Below the pieces are notes generated by a model. The model made no database searches. It saw only the letters and a list, made by a program, of their open reading frames with translations, and had not been told where the DNA came from. Both the position numbers and the translations under genes were made by a program. From an uncultured Alistipes sp. (GTDB lineage Bacteria; Bacteroidota; Bacteroidia; Bacteroidales; Rikenellaceae), in the NCBI GenBank assembly GCA_937911745.1, contig CALDPX010000050.1:1-22077 (forward strand): a stretch of DNA of 22,077 nucleotides, in the 5' to 3' direction. Below, piece by piece: positions 1 to 7,400 of this stretch (positions are counted from its first letter, which is position 1; every line of letters starts with the position of its first letter).

Positions 1-55
1 GGTGTTTACTCCTCTTGGGGCAAGGTTGTGCTCTACCTTCCTGAGCTATTTCCGC
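1..55 (-). repeat. tRNA-Gly-like 5' half, second direct-repeat copy (reaches window edge)
   Basis: Read on the minus strand from 55 down to 1, this is identical over 55 bp to positions 159-105. It begins GCGGAAA-TA-GCTC, has a D loop with GG and a closing GAGC, then CAACC-TTGCC. That is the acceptor 5' strand, D arm and first half of the anticodon arm of a bacterial tRNA-Gly with anticodon GCC. No 3' half can be seen because the window ends. Identity to the other copy starts exactly at the tRNA 5' end: the bases just upstream (56 onward and 160 onward) differ. It may be part of a longer array continuing to the left. Confidence 0.6.
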
Positions 56-104
56 GTATGTTGCGGTTTGGCTTTTCGGTTTTGCCCTTCCTTGCCAAGG
101 TTGG

Positions 105-159
105 GGTGTTTACTCCTCTTGGGGCAAGGTTGTGCTCTACCTTCCTGAGCTATTTCCGC
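105..159 (-). repeat. tRNA-Gly(GCC)-like 5' half, first direct-repeat copy
   Basis: On the minus strand 159-123 reads as the first 37 nt of a tRNA-Gly(GCC): acceptor GCGGAAA, TA, D stem GCTC/GAGC with a nine-base loop, anticodon stem CAACC and loop start TTGCC. The expected AAGGTTG does not follow. The sequence goes on CCAAGAGGAG and contains no T arm and no TTTCCGC acceptor partner before the next copy begins at 55. Plus-strand 90-107 reads CCTTGCCAAGGTTGGGGT, an anticodon arm in the opposite orientation. Flipping the segment between CCTTGCC (129-123) and GGCAAGG (96-90) would restore the anticodon arm but still no T arm. I call it tRNA-derived and probably not a functional tRNA. Confidence 0.55.
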
Positions 160-204
160 ATTATCTTATAAGTGCGCCACGGAGCAAAATCCGTTTTGCG
201 GGTG

Positions 205-235
205 CAAATATAGGCACTTTTTTGATTATGGCAAA
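205..235 (-). promoter_or_regulatory. Bacteroidetes-type promoter upstream of the tRNA-like repeats
   Basis: On the minus strand TTTG (235-232) is followed after 19 bp by TATATTTG (212-205), an exact match to the -33/-7 pattern of the Bacteroidetes housekeeping sigma factor. Transcription would start near 200 and run left, reaching the first tRNA-like copy at 159 after about 40 nt, a leader typical of tRNA genes. No protein-coding start lies between it and the window edge. Confidence 0.7.
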
Positions 236-344
236 TTTTTGTCACAAAAAAGTTTTTGTTCTGGGGCGAGAGGGTGGTGTGCCACAATAAGAGCCTCAAA
301 GTGTGCCGCAGGGAGCCTCGTAAGTGTCGGGGTGGGGGAGTATG

Positions 345-1151
345 TTACTCCGTAAGCAGTGCCTTGCGCAGTAGGTCGTTGTGTGTGCGCAGTAGGCGTG
401 CGTTGCGGTGTTCGGTGAGTACTCGGGCGCGTTCCTGACCGACAAAATAGGTGGTACTCAGACCGCCACAGCCCACAATCCAGCCACTGAGCCACTGCCC
501 TGCCACCGCCTCGCTCACAGCGAAACCTCCCAATAGACCATTTGCCACCAACGACACCAAGCCGCTCCACACCTCGCCCGCATAGAACTGCCCCACACCC
601 GGCACAAGGCTGAGCCAATATGCCGTCATAGGGTTGCGTAGGCGTGGCGTGTGGTCGTAGAGGTCGGCAATCTGAGAGAGTCGCTTCTCGCTATCGGGTT
701 GATGTTCGAGATAGGCGGTTGCTGCACGCCGCGAGCGTTCCCAATCGCCTTTCTCGCCCGCAGCCAGAGCCTCCACAAGCAACCTTAGGTCGCTCTCGGC
801 AACGTAGTATTGCGCCTCCTCGGCAGTGGCAAGAGCGGTGTCGAAGTCGCCTGCCAGATAGCCACAGAGGGCTTTTTGGGTGTAGTATTGCTCCATCTCT
901 TCGGGGCTAAGTGCGTATGTGTAGAGGCGTGAGAGTTCGCCCAGAGCCTCCATGTAGAGCCCCTGTGCCTTGCGCACCTCATACTTCGCCAAGACAGCCG
1001 CATTGTGGGTAGCGGGCGAGGTTGCAGCGTAAATCTCACGCTCCAACTCCAAAGCCCTCACGTCCCACTCTGTGGGCTGCGCATTAGTCGAAAATGTCGC
1101 GCAGAGGAATATGGATGCTGTACATAACAGCCTGACGATTAATCTCTTCAA
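345..1151 (-). CDS. Exported TPR-like protein with C-terminal TM2-like membrane segments
   Basis: Function unknown. With the TTG start at 1151 the protein (268 aa) opens with a clean signal peptide: basic KRLIVR, a hydrophobic stretch, and a likely cut after STNA. The middle is helical and alanine/glutamate-rich, compatible with TPR-like repeats. The C-terminal third has a motif LSLVPGVGQFYAGEVWSG followed by two or three hydrophobic segments, resembling TM2-type 'PGxGxxYxG' proteins. It resembles the upstream gene (1084-1950) in architecture and is probably its paralog. A GTG at 1184 could add 11 residues. Either start overlaps the 3' end of the upstream gene by 68 or 101 nt, which is unusually long. 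Last gene of the four-gene operon. No clear terminator follows: the hairpin at 337-351 over the stop codon lacks a U tract. Confidence 0.72.
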   Translation of the reverse strand: MKRLIVRLLCTASIFLCATFSTNAQPTEWDVRALELEREIYAATSPATHNAAVLAKYEVRKAQGLYMEALGELSRLYTYALSPEEMEQYYTQKALCGYLAGDFDTALATAEEAQYYVAESDLRLLVEALAAGEKGDWERSRRAATAYLEHQPDSEKRLSQIADLYDHTPRLRNPMTAYWLSLVPGVGQFYAGEVWSGLVSLVANGLLGGFAVSEAVAGQWLSGWIVGCGGLSTTYFVGQERARVLTEHRNARLLRTHNDLLRKALLTE

Positions 1152-1950
1152 AGTTCTTGTAATATACTTTAACGCTCGCAACACTACCGAATATGTTGCT
1201 GATGTAGAGCAACGAGCCTATTGTTCCATAGGTTATGGTGCGCCAATTGGCGGGTGTGTCAGCCTTAGCCCAACTGTCGGCTGTGAGAGCCGCAAAAGCC
1301 CCAACAAGCAAGAACGAAGCAACACCCTCGCCTACGTTGCCTGCATAGATTTTGCCCAAACCGGGCACTATGGCACTCGCCACGCCGGCCACCCAGGGCG
1401 AGAGGTCGCGAGGGCGGTTTTGGGCTATGCGGTCGAGTGCTTGTTGTTCGCCCGCGAGGGCAAAATGGCTGTACGAAAAATCCTTGCTCTGCTCCTCGTA
1501 TGCTTTGTAGTCGCCCTCCAAGAGTGCTATGCCGCCACGCTCGAAGGCGAGTAGTTCTTTGAATTCTGACGAGTGGGGCGAGAGCGCAAGCCTATCCAGA
1601 CGGCACTTGGCACCCTCTACATTGCCAACCTCCAAGTCGCATATAACCCCGTAGAATGTGCTTTTGGGGTAGAACGAAGAGACTGAGCCGACCTCGGAGA
1701 ATGCGCTGCTTGCCGAACCGAAATCCTGCATCTGGTAGAGTGTCCACCCCTTCAAGTAGCGCATCGTGTCAAGTGCTGCGGGGCTATAATCGTCAGAGAG
1801 GGTATGGGTGAGGGTAACCGCATCGCGCATCAACCCCTTGCCGAGCAGATAACTGCCAAAGCGGTAGTCGGCAAGAGCGTTGCGCTGTGCCGAGAGCGAA
1901 AACACGCCGCCCAACAGCACCACAACCAATATGCACAAAATTTTTCTCAT
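1084..1950 (-). CDS. Exported TPR-like protein with C-terminal TM2-like membrane segments
   Basis: 288 aa, function unknown. Residues 1-21 are a signal peptide (MRKI then a hydrophobic core, ending SLSA-Q). Residues about 25-175 are helical and TPR-like, with a YLKGWTLYQMQDFGSASSAF-type repeat. From about residue 185 the motif ASAIVPGLGKIYAGNVGEG and following hydrophobic stretches match the TM2-like layout of the downstream gene. Its ATG overlaps the TGA of the YidD-like gene (ATGA, 1950-1947), so the two are likely translationally coupled. Family knowledge: Bacteroidetes often encode such exported TPR/TM2 proteins, without an established activity. A role with the YidD-like neighbour in envelope protein biogenesis is inference from context. 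Confidence 0.78.
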   Translation of the reverse strand: MRKILCILVVVLLGGVFSLSAQRNALADYRFGSYLLGKGLMRDAVTLTHTLSDDYSPAALDTMRYLKGWTLYQMQDFGSASSAFSEVGSVSSFYPKSTFYGVICDLEVGNVEGAKCRLDRLALSPHSSEFKELLAFERGGIALLEGDYKAYEEQSKDFSYSHFALAGEQQALDRIAQNRPRDLSPWVAGVASAIVPGLGKIYAGNVGEGVASFLLVGAFAALTADSWAKADTPANWRTITYGTIGSLLYISNIFGSVASVKVYYKNFEEINRQAVMYSIHIPLRDIFD

Positions 1951-2378
1951 TGGCGGTAGCGTTCTAAGGAGTCCTCAATGAGTCCTCGCTGGTTTTTGGG
2001 CGTTGTATGGCGTCCGATTTTGGTATTGCGCACCATACGGTCTAAACCGTAGAAGAGAGCCCTCACTGCGCCATATTCCACCACCAAGCCCTTGAAGTAG
2101 GCTGTGTTGGTGTCGGTGTATCCCCCGGGCGAGCACACATCGGGAGCCACGAGGTTTTCCCACAGCCACAGAGAGCCACTTGCGGCGTGGTAGAGTGGCG
2201 AGAGGGTGGTGCGCCCCGGCTCAATGCCGTACACCACACTGCACCCCTCTTGGGGAGCCTCAAATCGGTGTTGTCGCAGGAGGTCCATATCGCTCTGTTG
2301 TGCCCGAAGGCTCGGTGAGGCAATTAGCACCCAGAAGAGCGCCAACAAAAGGTGTCGGTATATGGTGTGGTTTGTCAC
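1947..2378 (-). CDS. Exported YidD-like protein (divergent membrane insertion efficiency factor family)
   Basis: I chose the GTG at 2378, two nt after the stop of the upstream gene. It gives a 143-aa product with a typical signal peptide (TNHTIYRHLLLALFWVLIA, cut near SLRA-QQ); the ATG at 2447 would add 23 residues of basic, non-signal sequence and a long overlap. Residues about 50-115 resemble the YidD core: a WLWENLVAP segment in place of YQ..ISP, then a single Cys in CSPGGYTDTNTAYFKG and EYGAVRALFYGLDRMVR in place of YG..KG..LGLKRLLRC. The second conserved Cys pattern (PTCSxY) is lost. YidD proper acts at the inner membrane near YidC/Sec; a signal peptide puts this one outside the cytoplasm. 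Homology is by eye only. Confidence 0.62.
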   Translation of the reverse strand: MTNHTIYRHLLLALFWVLIASPSLRAQQSDMDLLRQHRFEAPQEGCSVVYGIEPGRTTLSPLYHAASGSLWLWENLVAPDVCSPGGYTDTNTAYFKGLVVEYGAVRALFYGLDRMVRNTKIGRHTTPKNQRGLIEDSLERYRQ

Positions 2379-2380
2379 AA

Positions 2381-3103
2381 CTATTGCTGTTGTAGGAGGG
2401 TTTTGGGGTCGATTTCTGTGCGCTTTGCGTCGGCAGGAATTTGCCACTCGAACATCTCCGAGGTGGCATCCTCGCCAAAGAGCAGGTTACTGTATGTGCT
2501 GAGCCTTACGAGTGAGTCGCGCTTGGGTGTGTACTCCACCTCCGTAACACGCATAGGCATAGGAATCCTGCCATATTCGTAGTGCGAGAAGTAGACCTTG
2601 CGCATACACTCCTCCTTGGCGTTGTAGTAGAGCATACAGATGGGCAGGTGCTGCTGGAAGACTATCTCCACCTTTGCCACCGTACTCGTGCCCTTGGGAA
2701 TGAAGGTTTTTATCAGAAGCCCCTCTTCGTTACGAATACCGCTTTGCGTGTAGCCATATTGACTCAGAGCCATATCCGCATAGGCTCCCGAGGCGAACAT
2801 TGCAATAGTATTCTTGCTCGAAGCCATCTCTTGGTCGTTTATCGCCACCACCGTATTGCTTTTGGGGTCGTAGATACGCATCTCTCCGAGCGAGTTGGTG
2901 AGCGTGATGGTGTATTTGGGGCGTTGCTGCACGTTTGTCATACGTCCGTCGGGTTGGAGATATATGCTTCCCTCTGTGGTGACCTTCTTGCCCTGAGCTA
3001 CTTGCACAGTTTTGACATCTACCGAGAGCCTCTGCTGTGCAGGGCTTGACAGCGGAGAGAGGATTGCCACCAAAGCCAGCAATGTTCTTAGGAGTCTATT
3101 CAT
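2381..3103 (-). CDS. LolA-like exported protein (putative outer-membrane lipoprotein carrier fold)
   Basis: 240 aa. A signal peptide spans residues 1-22 (MNRLLRTLLALVAIL, cut near SSPA-QQ). The mature part is rich in alternating beta-strand patterns: GSIYLQPDGRM, PKYTITLTNSLGEMRIYDPK, TVVAINDQE, then strands VAKVEIVFQQHLPICMLYY and MPMRVTEVEYTP. This order, with a 'polysaccharide-like' probing strand set and a late FEWQIPADAKR segment, resembles the half-barrel LolA/LolB fold used to carry lipoproteins across the periplasm. Sequence identity is too low for me to exclude an unrelated exported beta-sheet protein. It is the first gene of the operon leading into the YidD-like gene, which supports an envelope-biogenesis role. 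Confidence 0.6.
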   Translation of the reverse strand: MNRLLRTLLALVAILSPLSSPAQQRLSVDVKTVQVAQGKKVTTEGSIYLQPDGRMTNVQQRPKYTITLTNSLGEMRIYDPKSNTVVAINDQEMASSKNTIAMFASGAYADMALSQYGYTQSGIRNEEGLLIKTFIPKGTSTVAKVEIVFQQHLPICMLYYNAKEECMRKVYFSHYEYGRIPMPMRVTEVEYTPKRDSLVRLSTYSNLLFGEDATSEMFEWQIPADAKRTEIDPKTLLQQQ

Positions 3104-3120
3104 GCTACTAATAGGTATAA

Positions 3121-3165
3121 CAAAACAAAAATACGGGGCGAGGAGTATTCGCTCCTTCGCCCCGT
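3121..3165 (-). terminator. Intrinsic terminator of the TM2-domain gene
   Basis: Arms 3133-3145 and 3152-3165 form a GC-rich hairpin with one bulged base and a six-base loop (3146-3151). On the minus strand it is followed by ATTTTTGTTTTG. It sits 22 nt past the stop of the gene at 3187-3597 and separates it from the operon starting at 3103. Confidence 0.88.
3126..3133 (-). promoter_or_regulatory. Possible -7 element for the LolA-like/YidD-like operon
   Basis: Minus-strand TATTTTTG matches TAnnTTTG about 22 nt before the ATG at 3103. It overlaps the U tract of the terminator of the preceding gene and has no TTTG at the expected -33 distance, so it is a weak call. Without it the operon would depend on read-through. 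Confidence 0.3.
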
Positions 3166-3186
3166 AAAGATAGTATAAAATGTGGA

Positions 3187-3597
3187 TTAGAACAAATTAG
3201 CCCACATAAGAATTCTGGGGTTGTTGATATATTGACTGTTGATCGAATTGTTCTGAACGAGATCGATAGTCAACAATACGGAGTCAACGAGGGTAACGAT
3301 ACCGAAACCACCACCTGTGAGTGCATAGGGCAGAGCCATCCATACCGAGGTACCAAGATAGTAGCGGTGCAGACCTACCCAACCGGTGAACCAGCTAAGG
3401 AGAGTTGCAATCAGAGGATCCTGGTTGTTCGACAGCTGAACCATATTTGCGGGAGCAGCAGGAGCAGCAGCCTCCATAACCATCTCTACCGAGTTCTCAA
3501 CGAGTGCGTCAATAGCAGCGTCGTTAGCTACGTAGTTGTTTGCCGAAGCGCAAAGTGCCACGAGAGCAGCAGCCAAAGTAAGTACAAGTTTCTTCAT
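3187..3597 (-). CDS. Small exported TM2-domain protein
   Basis: 136 aa. A signal peptide covers residues 1-19 (MKKLVLTLAAALVALCASA). An alanine-rich linker (about 28-52) precedes a TM2 domain at about residues 58-112: LSWFTGWVGLHRYYLGT matches the family signature GxxGxHRFYxG, followed by a hydrophobic helix, GGGFGIVTLVDSVLLTID, matching the second helix with its conserved Asp. TM2 proteins occur widely; in Bacteroidetes many are short and of unknown role. It is a single-gene unit with its own upstream -7 element and a strong terminator. It shares the 'G-x-G-x-x-Y-x-G' theme with the two C-terminal membrane regions in the operon to its left. Confidence 0.88.
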   Translation of the reverse strand: MKKLVLTLAAALVALCASANNYVANDAAIDALVENSVEMVMEAAAPAAPANMVQLSNNQDPLIATLLSWFTGWVGLHRYYLGTSVWMALPYALTGGGFGIVTLVDSVLLTIDLVQNNSINSQYINNPRILMWANLF

Positions 3598-3705
3598 AAC
3601 ATTAAAGGTTTTAAGTTAATAAATGTGTGTGTTTCAATCTTTAAGAGACGAATTTTCTCCCTTTTTCGCCTTGGAAGCACCCATCTTGGTGGGCTCTTTC
3701 TCCCA

Positions 3706-3713
3706 CAAATATA
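3706..3713 (-). promoter_or_regulatory. -7 element for the TM2-domain gene
   Basis: Minus-strand TATATTTG (3713-3706) is an exact TAnnTTTG. The nearest -33 candidate is a weak ATTG at 3740-3737 (23-bp spacing). Transcription from it would give a leader of about 100 nt ahead of the ATG at 3597. Confidence 0.55.
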
Positions 3714-3756
3714 ACATTTATTTCTTTAATTATACCCAATTGTGCAAAGTTTTCAT

Positions 3757-3790
3757 AAAAAAAAGTCGCACCCCGCATTTGGAGTGCGAC
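3757..3790 (-). terminator. Intrinsic terminator of the small outer-membrane protein gene
   Basis: GTCGCAC (3765-3771) pairs with GTGCGAC (3784-3790), with further C-G pairs inside and a six-base loop. On the minus strand eight U residues follow (A tract 3757-3764). It lies 22 nt beyond the stop codon at 3812. Its sequence closely matches, in inverted orientation, the hairpin at 4381-4408. Confidence 0.88.
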
Positions 3791-3811
3791 CTTTCTTAAA
3801 AGGTACGTAGC

Positions 3812-4354
3812 CTATTTTATCTCTCTGCCACCAATAACAAGACCTAAGGAAAGCGCCCAATAGGTATATTCTCGCGTGAGAATTTTGCTCTCTAATGATA
3901 AACGAAGAGTATTGAATAGTTCTACTCCTAAGCGAGGAGCAAATGTGAAATGCTGTCTAAACTCATTTGTGGGGCTATTAGGAGAAAAATTTGATGCACT
4001 CCGTACAGTTTCATCATAACCCAGACCGATACCCACAAAAAGGTTGAAGGCTCTGAGGTGGCGATAGTTGTAGTCGGTATAAATAGTAGTATGCTCGTGC
4101 CTATATTTTTTCTGCTCTTCTCTACTATACTTTACCACACCGAGTTGCAAACCCAATGATAGTGGGCAGCGAGGTAGGTTAAAACGTATCTCGGCAGTCG
4201 CCTCTCCCGATTGTGAGGTAGCAAAAGAGTCGTGCCCTGCGCCACCGACAAGACCGAGTGCCACCTCGCCCTCTATCACTCCCACGCGCTCCTGAGCGTG
4301 GCATAGTATAAATGGCAGTAGGAGATTTAATAGTATGGTGATAAGTCGTTTCAT
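3812..4354 (-). CDS. Small outer-membrane beta-barrel protein
   Basis: 180 aa. A signal peptide covers residues 1-20 (MKRLITILLNLLLPFILCHA-Q). The remainder is a series of amphipathic strands typical of an 8-stranded barrel (GEVALGLVGGAG, ATAEIRFNLP, LSLGLQLGVVKY, FNLFVGIGLGYDE, FTFAPRLGVELF, LRLSLESKIL, YWALSLGLVIGG). The last strand is followed by only a short REIK tail rather than a terminal aromatic residue. No specific ligand or role can be read from it. The start fits the signal peptide. No Bacteroidetes-type promoter is visible in the 79 bp between it and the WG-repeat gene, though a hairpin terminator lies there, so how it is transcribed is unclear. Confidence 0.8.
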   Translation of the reverse strand: MKRLITILLNLLLPFILCHAQERVGVIEGEVALGLVGGAGHDSFATSQSGEATAEIRFNLPRCPLSLGLQLGVVKYSREEQKKYRHEHTTIYTDYNYRHLRAFNLFVGIGLGYDETVRSASNFSPNSPTNEFRQHFTFAPRLGVELFNTLRLSLESKILTREYTYWALSLGLVIGGREIK

Positions 4355-4376
4355 CTACTATGTTAAGATACATTGA

Positions 4377-4414
4377 AAAAGGTCGCACACCCAAAGCGGG
4401 GTGCGACCTTTTTT
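4377..4414 (-). terminator. Hairpin terminator of the WG-repeat gene, possibly bidirectional
   Basis: GGTCGCAC (4381-4388) pairs with GTGCGACC (4401-4408) plus two inner C-G pairs. The minus strand has a short U run (four) after the stem and the plus strand a run of six T. It follows the stop of the WG-repeat gene by about 25 nt. Confidence 0.75.
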
Positions 4415-4433
4415 AATACATAGGTGTAAAAAC

Positions 4434-7400
4434 CTACTTGTTGGTGGTGAACTCAGCACCGTCGGGCATACGGAAGGTGATGCTCTCAACAGCCAGAGCG
4501 TCATCTTTCACGCAGAACGAAGCGGTCTTGGTAAGACCATCCCACAACGACTTGAAGTCGCGTGCTACGTTCAGAGGCACGTTGACCACAAACTCACCAT
4601 AGTTGTTGTCGGTAACTGCAAAGCATTCGTTCTCGGCATCATAGGTGCCCAAAGTGAGTTGCAGAACAACGCTCTTGCCACGCTCCTTGATGTACTCAAC
4701 CTCAGCCTCCTCGGTGAGTTTCTCTTTGAGTGCAGCCAAAGTCTCCTCGTTTACACGCGAAGCGTACTGAGCCTCGGTCTCGAACTCGTCCTTAACCTCG
4801 AATGCGGCAATCTTGGGAGCCATATACTCGTTGGCATAGTTCGAGAACTTCTGATAGTAGAGGAACTCCTTGCAGATGTCCGAAGCCTCCTCAGCCGAGA
4901 GGTGGATTACGGGAACAACCTCAGCACCTGTGCGGTTGATGTAGCCATACAAGCCTTTGATGCTTACCAATGCTACGCCATCCTCGAAGTCGGCAATGGT
5001 GTCATACTTGGGAGCAGTGATGCCACGACCGTTCTTGTCGATAAGACCACATTTGCCCTCCAAACGTACCCAAGTGATGCCGTCGGTGAACTCACCAATC
5101 TCGTCGTAGATGGGAGCCAATATCTCGTCGTACTTCGAGTCGATGAAGCCCCACTTGCCAGCCTCCTTAACCTTTGCAATGCCGTTAGCCATATCGCCAA
5201 CCTCGCTATATTTCAGAGGAGTAATCTCCTTGCCGTCAACGTCAATGAAGCCCCATTTACCCTCGGCACATACGCGAGCAACGCCATATACGAAGTCGCC
5301 TACCTGGTCGTAGATTACGGGGATAATCTCGCGATACTTGGTGTTGATGAAGCCCATCTTGCCACCAATGGTAACGTGAGCCAAGCCATTCTCACCAAAG
5401 TTGCCAACCTCCTCGTATTTGGGCGATACTACAACCTTGCCTTCGTGGTTGGTCCATCCGAATTTACCCTCTTTCTCAATCTTCGACAAACCTGCTGCAT
5501 CCCAGTCGCCTACTGACTCGTAAACCACGGGAACAACCTCTACACCTGCACGGTTTACATAACCCCATTTGTCTGCGAGTGAAGCCTTTGCAAGACCATT
5601 CTCACCAAACTCGCCAATTGAGTTGTAGCGTTTCTCGTTCAGAGGCTTACCCTCTACGTTAATCCAGAAGTATACCTCACCCTTCTTAACCATTGCTGCA
5701 CCCTGCGAGTATGCCCAAACGGCGTCAAACTCGGCAGGTACAACCATAGTACCGGAAATGTTGCAGAAGCCCCATTTGCCATCGAGTGCTACGGGAGCGA
5801 AGCCCTCGTCGAAGTGGAGCGAGCCGATGAACTTGGGAGTAACGGTGATGATACCCTTCGTATCAATCTTGAACCAAGTGTCACCGCTCTGTACCATTGC
5901 AATACCCTCTGCATCGAAAGGCTCTGCACCATTATATTTGATAGGAATTATCTCCTCGCCGCTACGGTTGATGAAGCCCCACTTACCATCGAGCGATACT
6001 CTTGCCAAACCGTTGGCATCGAAATCGTCGGCAACGTCATACTTGATGGCGATAGCCTCGGAGCCCGATTTTGAGAGCCAGCCATATTTGCCACCGAGTT
6101 TAACCCTTGCAACACCCTGGTCGAAACTATGAACATCGTCGTATTGGATAGCGATAACCTCCCTGCCGGTCTGGTCAATCCATCCATATTTGCCAGCCAC
6201 GCTAACCCAGGCATAGCCCTCCGAGAAGTTGCCGGCATCGTCATATTTGGGTTTGATAACCTCTTTGCCGCGGTTATTTACAAAGCCCCACTTGCCGCCC
6301 GAGTATTTGCCGTCAGCCCAAACACCTTTGGTGCTGATACGAGCCAAACCATTGGAGAAGGCGTCTGCATAGTCGTAACTGATACGAACAGCGGCTTTAC
6401 CCTTGGTGTTGTAGAAACCCCATTTACCACCGCTATACACGCCATTTTCGTCGTAGGTACCCTTCTGACTAACCCTTGCAAGACCATTCACAAAGTCGTC
6501 TGCATAGTCATTCTTGGCGGGGACAATCTTCTTGCCTTCGGCGTTGTTGAAACCATACTTACCTTTTGCATCGCGGAATTTTGCAAGACCCTCTTCATTG
6601 AAGTCCCAAACAGCCTGATTGTTTGCTTTGAGAACCTCTTTACCTGCTGTGTTAATCCAACCCCATTTGTTCTCGGCAAGCGAAACCATGGCAACACCAT
6701 ATTGATTGAATGCGCCAAGCGAGGTATATTTAATAGGTACAACCTTTTTGCCCTCCACATTGAGCATACCATAGAGGTTCTCCTGTTTTACCCAAACAAG
6801 ACCCAATTCATTCCACTCGCCAACTTCGGAGTAGACAACGGGAGAGATGAGGTCGCCCTCGCGGGTAATCCAACTCATAAGTTCGCCTTTGGCAACCTTC
6901 GAAAGACCATTGTTGTCCCAAGCCCAAAGTTTGGTGTACTCCACCTTGGTGATGAAACGACCGGTTATGTCAATCCAGCCATAGAGTTCGCCCTGACGAA
7001 CCCAGTTAAGACCATCCTCGGTCCACTCGCCAACCTCGTCATTTGCTACGGGAACAATCTCCCTACCGCCACGGTCAACCCAACCGATGAAGCCATCGGC
7101 AGTAACAAGTGCAAGACCATTTTGTGCATATTCTGCAAAGGTGTCGTATTTGATTGCTGTAACCTCGTTACCGTTGGCATTGATTACACCATACTTGCCA
7201 TCGATGCTAACCTTTGCAAAACCACCTGCAAACTCGCCAATGGTGCTATATTTTACGGGAGCAAGCACTTTGCCCAAGATGTGAACAAGACCATATTTGC
7301 CCTCGTTCATAACCTTTGCAACGCCAAGGTCGTTGAAAGAACCAATCTCGTCGTATGCAACTTCCAAAACCTCCTTACCCGATTTGTTCACAAAACCCCA

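Noticed and set aside
1..159. CRISPR array
   Set aside because: Only two 55-bp repeats are seen, too long for CRISPR repeats, no cas genes nearby, and the repeat is recognisably tRNA-derived.
1..159. Functional tRNA-Gly gene
   Set aside because: No T arm, no acceptor 3' strand pairing with GCGGAAA and no anticodon 3' stem follow the 5' half in the minus-strand direction.
337..351. Terminator at the end of the leftmost minus-strand gene
   Set aside because: GGAGTA/TACTCC is a perfect 6-bp stem but overlaps the stop codon and is followed by a C-rich stretch on the minus strand, not a U tract.
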